Source: an uncultured Prevotellaceae bacterium
GTDB taxonomy: Bacteria > Bacteroidota > Bacteroidia > Bacteroidales > Bacteroidaceae
Direction of reading: 5' to 3'
Assembly (NCBI GenBank): GCA_902799905.1
Contig: CADCCB010000017.1
Location: 1-64,000 of the forward strand
DNA length: 64,000 nt
In this document: positions 59,081-64,000 of the stretch, in pieces
Position numbering within the stretch: the stretch's first letter is position 1
Layout of the letters: each line of letters starts with the position of its first letter
Notes under the pieces: model-generated
The model's input: only the letters and a program-made list of their open reading frames with translations
The model's database searches: none
What the model was told of the DNA's origin: nothing
Made by a program: the position numbers and the translations under genes

Positions 59081-62000
59081 ATGAAACGATTTCTACTCAC
59101 GACGGCCGTATTGCTCATAACGGCCCTCTCAGTTCAGGCACAGCGCACCATCAGTGGTACTGTCATTGATGATGCCGAGAAAGAGGCTGTCATTCAGGCT
59201 ACTGTAGCCCTGCTTAAGACTGACAGCACATTGGTTGCTAACACAGCCACCAATCTGGACGGCCAGTTCCGACTGACAGCCCCGCAGGATGGTCGTTATC
59301 TGCTGAAGGTGACCTACTTAGGCTACAAGACCCTCGTCAAGAATGTGACGATGGAAGGCAAACCCGTCAGCATGGGTCAACTGGTCATTCAGGCCGATGC
59401 CATCTTGTTGAAGGGGGCTGAAGTGGTGAAGAATCAGGCCAAAGTGTACACGAAGGATGACACCTTAATATATAATGCATCGGCCTACCGTGCTCCCGAG
59501 GGCTCGGTTGTCGAGGAACTTATCAAGAAACTGCCGGGTGCCGAGGTCAGCGACGATGGTACCATCAAGATTAATGGTAAGCAGGTGCAGAAAATCAAGG
59601 TCGACGGCAGAGAGTTTATGACGGGCGATACCAAGACTGCCATCAAGAACCTGCCCACTTCGATTGTGGATCGTATCAAGACCTACGACGAGAAGAGTGA
59701 TCTGAGCCGTGTGACGGGTATCGATGACGGCAATGAGCAGATGGTACTTGATTTCGGCTTGAAGAAAGGCATGAATAGAGGTATGTTCGCCAATGTCGAT
59801 GGTGGTATTGGTACGAAGAGCCGTTATAGTGGTCGTGCCTTTGGTGCCTTGATGAAAGATGAGTGGCGTGTGATGTCGTTTGTCAATGCCAACAATACCA
59901 ACGATATGGGCTTTGGTGGCGGTGGCGGCGGCGGACGCTTCGGTGGTGGCGGACGTAATGGTCTGCAGGCCTCGAAGATGGCTTCCGTCAACTTCAACTA
60001 CGAGAAGACCAATGTGCTGGTCATGGACGGCTCCGTACGCTGGAACCACAACGATGGTGACACCTGGAGTCGCAGTTCATCGGAGAACTTCGTCAGTAAG
60101 ACGGGTTCGTTCAGTGAGAGTGCCAGTCAGTCTTTCTCACGCGGCAACTCGTGGGATGCCCAGATGCGACTGGAGTGGACCCCCGATACTTTATGGAATA
60201 TCAGTCTGCGTCCTACTTGGAGTTATAGTTCCAACGATGGTACGTCGGTCAATTCTTCTGCCACCTTCAACGATGATCCTTATAGTTATGTCTCGTCTAC
60301 CGACGTGATTACTGAGATGGTCAGCCGTATGCTGGCTATTAGCGACACGCTGCTGGTGAACGCCCGCAATAGCAACGGACTGAACTACAGGGACTCTAAG
60401 CGATTGGGTGGCACGCTGCAGATCAACCGCAAGTTGGGCGGTGGTGGCCGTAATATCACCCTGCAGTTGGGAGCCAACTACAGCGATGGTGACTCCCGTG
60501 CCATTTCTTCAAACTTGGTGAACCTCTACCGTTACATCGTTTCCAATCCCGACTCATCTCTTTATCAGACCAACCGTTACAACCTGACACCTTCGAAGAA
60601 CTACGACTATAACGCTCGTCTGACCTATAGCGAGCCTATCTTCAGGGGTGGATTCCTGCAGTTCAGTTACAACTTTCAGTACCGCTACACTAAGAACGAC
60701 CGTTCTACCTACGACTTCAGTTGGGCCAACAATACTTATCGCGACTATCTCGACTGGACTGGTATCGAACCCCTCTATCGCGGCTATGATGACTATCTGA
60801 ACGCCCCCTTGTCTGCAGCATCGCTTGATAACTACTACCGTCGTGACCTGAGCCGCTTCTCGGAATACAAGAACTATATCCACACGGCAGAAGTCATGCT
60901 GCGTGTCATCAATGAGAAATACAACTTCAATGTGGGTGTGCAACTGATTCCACAGTCTTCAGAGTTCACCTATCGCTATCTCACTACCGACACGGTGACA
61001 TCGCGTAATGTTGTCAACTGGAGCCCGACGGCTAATTTCCGCTGGAAACTGAGCGACCGTGGCAACCTCCGCTTTGAATATCGCGGCTCCACCAGTCAGC
61101 CATCCATGTCCGACCTGCTGCCTATCACCGACAATAGCGACCCTCTGAACATCACCAGTGGTAATCCTGGCTTGAAGCCTTCCTTCACGCAGCGCTTGAA
61201 CCTGCGCTACAACGACTACTTCGAGCGTCATCAGCGCTTTGTATTTGCCAATCTGCGATTCTCTACCACCAGCAACTCTGTGGCAAACATGGTGAAATAC
61301 AATCCCGTGACTGGTGGACGTGAGTCGAGACCTGAGAATATTGACGGCAACTGGGATATCAGCGGTAACTTCACTTTCAATACCGCTCTCGACACGCTGG
61401 GTAACTTCAACCTCAACTCCAGCACCGATGCTAGTTATGCCAACAATGTAGGCTATATCGATCTGGAGAGAAATGGCAACGTCAGTAAGATGACTACTAA
61501 GCAGACTGTCCTTGGCGAGCGTCTGGGATTCAGTTACCGCAACGAATGGTTGGAGATCGAACTCAATGGTGGCCTGCGCTACAACTATGTGTACAATGCC
61601 CTTCAGCCCAATTCTAACCTGAGCACATGGGCTTTCAACTATGGCTTCAACGCTACGTTGCAGACCCCTTGGGGCATGCAGGTGACCTCTAACCTGAATA
61701 TGTCGAGCCGCAGAGGCTATAGCGATGCTTCTGCCAACACCAACGAACTTATCTGGAACGCCCAGATCTCACAGAGTTTCCTGAAGGGTAAGCCCCTCTC
61801 GCTGCGTCTGGAGTTCTACGACATCCTGCACCAGCAGTCCAACTTCTCGCGTACCATCAATGCAATGTCACGTAACGACAACTGGTACAATTCCATCAAC
61901 AGTTATGTGATGCTGCGTGCTACCTATCGCCTGAACCTCTTCGGAACCAAGGAGATGCGTAAGTCTATGCGTGGTGGCGGCTTCCCTGGTGATGGCCCTG

Positions 62001-62086
62001 GTGGCAATCGTGGTGGTAGAGGCAACCGCGGTGGTGGCAGAGGCTTCGGCGGTGGCGGAGGCTTCGGTGGCCCTGGCCGCTTCTAA
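59081..62086 (+). CDS. TonB-dependent-receptor-like outer-membrane protein with glycine-rich tail
   Basis: The signal peptide (ends LSVQA) is followed by a carboxypeptidase-like regulatory domain (22-105), a plug-like domain (130-220; GSVVEELIKKLPGAEVSDDGTIKINGKQVQKIKVDGREF) and a long beta barrel. A Gly-rich loop (about 278-295) lies near the plug-barrel junction. The last 37 residues are almost only Gly, Arg, Pro and Phe (GGNRGGRGNRGGGRGFGGGG), after the point where the barrel should close. Such receptors in Bacteroidetes (OMP_b-brl_3 type) have unknown ligands. Confidence 0.85.
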   Translation: MKRFLLTTAVLLITALSVQAQRTISGTVIDDAEKEAVIQATVALLKTDSTLVANTATNLDGQFRLTAPQDGRYLLKVTYLGYKTLVKNVTMEGKPVSMGQLVIQADAILLKGAEVVKNQAKVYTKDDTLIYNASAYRAPEGSVVEELIKKLPGAEVSDDGTIKINGKQVQKIKVDGREFMTGDTKTAIKNLPTSIVDRIKTYDEKSDLSRVTGIDDGNEQMVLDFGLKKGMNRGMFANVDGGIGTKSRYSGRAFGALMKDEWRVMSFVNANNTNDMGFGGGGGGGRFGGGGRNGLQASKMASVNFNYEKTNVLVMDGSVRWNHNDGDTWSRSSSENFVSKTGSFSESASQSFSRGNSWDAQMRLEWTPDTLWNISLRPTWSYSSNDGTSVNSSATFNDDPYSYVSSTDVITEMVSRMLAISDTLLVNARNSNGLNYRDSKRLGGTLQINRKLGGGGRNITLQLGANYSDGDSRAISSNLVNLYRYIVSNPDSSLYQTNRYNLTPSKNYDYNARLTYSEPIFRGGFLQFSYNFQYRYTKNDRSTYDFSWANNTYRDYLDWTGIEPLYRGYDDYLNAPLSAASLDNYYRRDLSRFSEYKNYIHTAEVMLRVINEKYNFNVGVQLIPQSSEFTYRYLTTDTVTSRNVVNWSPTANFRWKLSDRGNLRFEYRGSTSQPSMSDLLPITDNSDPLNITSGNPGLKPSFTQRLNLRYNDYFERHQRFVFANLRFSTTSNSVANMVKYNPVTGGRESRPENIDGNWDISGNFTFNTALDTLGNFNLNSSTDASYANNVGYIDLERNGNVSKMTTKQTVLGERLGFSYRNEWLEIELNGGLRYNYVYNALQPNSNLSTWAFNYGFNATLQTPWGMQVTSNLNMSSRRGYSDASANTNELIWNAQISQSFLKGKPLSLRLEFYDILHQQSNFSRTINAMSRNDNWYNSINSYVMLRATYRLNLFGTKEMRKSMRGGGFPGDGPGGNRGGRGNRGGGRGFGGGGGFGGPGRF

Positions 62087-62111
62087 TGGATTCAAATTAT
62101 AACAAAACAAT

Positions 62112-63755
62112 ATGAAACGACAAGCACTTCTCTTGGCCATGCTCACCGTTACGGCGGGAGCATTGGCGTGTACAAACTTCATCGTAGGCAAGAAGGCATC
62201 GGCCGATGGCTCAGTCATCTGCTCCTATAGTGCCGACAGTTATGGTATGTTCCAGGGCTTGGTACACTATCCGGCTGCTAAGTATCCGAAAGGCACCATG
62301 CTCAAGGTCTACGACTGGGACACCAATAAGTATGGCGGTGAGATCCTGCAGGCTGAAGAGACCTACAATGTTATCGGCAACATCAACGAGTGGCAACTCA
62401 CTATCGGCGAGACTACCTTCGGCGGACGCGAGGAAATGGTGGATACGACAGGCATCATCGACTACGGATCACTCATCTACATCACCCTGCAGCGTGCCAA
62501 GAATGCCCGCGAGGCTATCGACGTGATGACGTCACTCGTCGAGCAGTATGGCTATAACTCGGAGGGTGAGACCTTCACCATCTGCGACCCCAACGAGGCC
62601 TGGATCATGGAGATGATGGGTTGCGCCAGCGACCGTAAGGTGGAGAAGGGACGCACCGTCTGGGTGGCCCTGCGCATTCCCGATGACATGATTTGCGGAC
62701 ACGCCAACCAGAGCCGTATCACCAAGTTCAATATGAAGGACAAGGAGAATGTGCGCTACTCAAAGAATGTGGTGTCCTATGCCCGTAAGATGGGATGGTT
62801 CTCTGGCAAGGATGAAGACTTCTCGTATAATGCCGCCTATGCTGCCCCCGATTTCTCCGGCCGTCGTATCTGTGATGCCCGTGTGTGGTCGTTTTTCAAT
62901 CGCTATGCTGATGGTATGGACCGGTATATCCCCTGGGCAGAGGGGCGTGACCCCAATGCCGAGCCAATGCCCCTGTGGGTGAAGCCCGCCAAGAAGGTGA
63001 GTGTTGCTGATGTCCGTGAGGCTATGCGTGACCACTTCGAGGATACGCCTTTCTCACTCGATGGCGACATCGGCGGTGGTATCTGGGAGATGCCTTACCG
63101 TCCCACACCTCTTTATTTTAAGGTCGATGGCAAGGAATACTTCAACGAACGTCCCGTCTCTACCCAGCAGGCAGGCTTTGTCTTTGTGTCGCAGATGCGC
63201 TCGTGGATGCCCCGTCAGGCAGGAGGCTGCTTCTGGTTTGCCAACGACGATGGCAACATGGTGCCCTTCACGCCAGTCTATTGCTGTGCCACCGAGTCGC
63301 CCCGTCCCTACAACACCCCAGGTGCCGATGCTCTTAATTTCTCCATGGACAATGCCTTCTGGGTGCAGAACTGGGTATCTAATATGGTTTATCCGCGTTA
63401 CTCGATGCTCTTCCCCAGTCTGAAGGAGGTGCGCGACTCTCTCGACCGCTCCTATATGCTTGCCCAGAAGGAGGTAGAGGACAAGGCTCTTCTTCTTGAT
63501 GAGCAGGCCCGTGTGAAGTACCTGACGGCCTATACTGCCGAGAAGGCTGACCAGATGCTGGCTCGCTGGCAGAAACTGGCCACCTATCTTATCGTGAAGT
63601 ACAACGACATGACGGTGAAGCCCGAGGAAAACGGACAGTTTACGCGTAACCGCTATGGCATGGGCTCTACGGTGAAGCGTCCCGGCTATTCCGAGAAATA
63701 TGCACGCGAACTGATTAAACAGACCGGAAATAAGTTCGCTAAACCAGAGAAATAA
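62112..63755 (+). CDS. C69-family dipeptidase
   Basis: The 547-residue N-terminal-nucleophile hydrolase begins with a signal followed by CTNFIVGKKASADGSV. Cys20 is the predicted nucleophile, exposed by cleavage after ALA. Further family features are QLTIGETTFGGREEM, DPNEAWIMEMMG and WVALRIPDDMI. It probably acts as an exported dipeptidase. LALAC-like residues also resemble a lipobox, so lipid anchoring is an alternative fate for Cys20. It starts 26 bases after the receptor gene. Confidence 0.9.
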   Translation: MKRQALLLAMLTVTAGALACTNFIVGKKASADGSVICSYSADSYGMFQGLVHYPAAKYPKGTMLKVYDWDTNKYGGEILQAEETYNVIGNINEWQLTIGETTFGGREEMVDTTGIIDYGSLIYITLQRAKNAREAIDVMTSLVEQYGYNSEGETFTICDPNEAWIMEMMGCASDRKVEKGRTVWVALRIPDDMICGHANQSRITKFNMKDKENVRYSKNVVSYARKMGWFSGKDEDFSYNAAYAAPDFSGRRICDARVWSFFNRYADGMDRYIPWAEGRDPNAEPMPLWVKPAKKVSVADVREAMRDHFEDTPFSLDGDIGGGIWEMPYRPTPLYFKVDGKEYFNERPVSTQQAGFVFVSQMRSWMPRQAGGCFWFANDDGNMVPFTPVYCCATESPRPYNTPGADALNFSMDNAFWVQNWVSNMVYPRYSMLFPSLKEVRDSLDRSYMLAQKEVEDKALLLDEQARVKYLTAYTAEKADQMLARWQKLATYLIVKYNDMTVKPEENGQFTRNRYGMGSTVKRPGYSEKYARELIKQTGNKFAKPEK

Positions 63756-63780
63756 GACAGAAGACTCCCTAAAACGTACT

Positions 63781-63846
63781 TTTTTTGAAAAAACTTGCTG
63801 AAAAGTTTGGTGGATTCGGAAAAAGTGCGTACCTTTGCAACCGCAA
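63781..63846 (+). promoter_or_regulatory. Stable-RNA promoter module of tRNA-Arg
   Basis: TTTG 63806-63809, GGTGGATTCGGAAAAA and TACCTTTGC (63830-63838), followed by AACCGCAA. It is nearly identical to 51321-51386. Confidence 0.8.
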
Positions 63847-63890
63847 ATCAGAAATGAGGCTCTTGAGGCCCACTGATGAGGAGCCGAGGA

Positions 63891-63964
63891 GGTTCCGTAG
63901 CTCAACTGAATAGAGCATCTGACTACGGATCAGAAGGTTGTGGGTTTGAATCCCGCCGGAATCA
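63891..63964 (+). tRNA. tRNA-Arg (ACG)
   Basis: 74 bases. The acceptor GGTTCCG pairs with CGGAATC; anticodon stem TCTGA/TCAGA encloses CTACGGA, anticodon ACG (normally edited to ICG by TadA). CCA is not encoded. Confidence 0.94.
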
Positions 63965-63970
63965 CAGAAA

Positions 63971-63995
63971 GAGAGGTCGTAAGGCCTCTTTTTTT
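63971..63995 (+). terminator. Terminator after tRNA-Arg
   Basis: A short stem AGAGG/CCTCT is followed by a run of T. Confidence 0.75.
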
Positions 63996-64000
63996 AGTTA

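Overview
This window looks like chromosomal DNA from a Bacteroidales bacterium, most probably a Prevotellaceae member (Prevotella/Xylanibacter/Segatella-like). Support: almost every clear promoter carries the Bacteroidetes -7 element TAnnTTTG, usually with a TTTG about 20 bases upstream. Proteins include SPOR/CCDC81-type HU, LruC, GldE, DUF6057-like and clostripain lipoproteins, TonB receptors with carboxypeptidase-like regulatory domains, and secreted glycosidases with short Prevotella-type C-terminal sorting tails. The trp genes run trpBEGDCFA. No insertion sequence, integrase, CRISPR array or prophage is visible. A 5' fragment of a Bacteroidales ATPase gene at the left edge is the only clear gene remnant.

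Layout. 1-700: ATPase remnant, direct repeats and a structured spacer. 0.7-9.6 kb: membrane Ser/Thr kinase, four-helix-bundle/topoisomerase-zinc-finger fusion, FHA protein, HU/SPOR protein, rfbC, lipoprotein, NudC, 5'-nucleotidase, short DnaJ. 9.6-15.2 kb: kdsB, MORN protein, YhcH, glycogen branching enzyme, DUF6057-like membrane protein. 15.3-18 kb: methylmalonyl-CoA decarboxylation operon (mce, mmdA, a 50-residue protein, biotin carrier). 18-23 kb: LruC lipoprotein and TonB receptor. 22.7-31 kb: manA, GNAT/FemAB-like protein, nitroreductase, a DUF2520-KdsC-Maf run, HU-related protein, rarA, TRIC channel. 31-38 kb: pectin operon with a secreted pectate lyase and a 1613-residue three-module enzyme. 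37.8-44.6 kb: complete trp operon preceded by a leader peptide with three Trp codons and a terminator. 44.8-51.3 kb: two translationally coupled multidomain glycosidases, possibly beta-glucanases. 51.4-51.8 kb: tRNA cluster Gly-Leu-Leu-Gly. 51.9-64 kb: ssb-gldE, clostripain and GH25 enzymes, a carboxyltransferase subunit, a lipoprotein, a glycine-rich outer-membrane receptor, a C69 dipeptidase and tRNA-Arg.

How the genes fit together. The operons describe a succinate/propionate fermenter that builds KDO-containing lipopolysaccharide (KdsB, KdsC, RfbC, ManA), stores glycogen, makes its own tryptophan and attacks plant pectin and probably beta-glucans with exported enzymes.

The most unusual sequence-level features are: (i) islands of short, word-like tandem repeats between genes, each with its own unit, with similar tracts in frame inside nudC, trpE, trpF and possibly kdsB; (ii) a trp attenuator encoding WWW; (iii) three 22-bp-phased iterons before the HU-related gene; (iv) promoters so close to their start codons that the transcripts should be leaderless; and (v) the three-module pectinase, with a 19-bp palindrome present both in its coding sequence and in the spacer after it.
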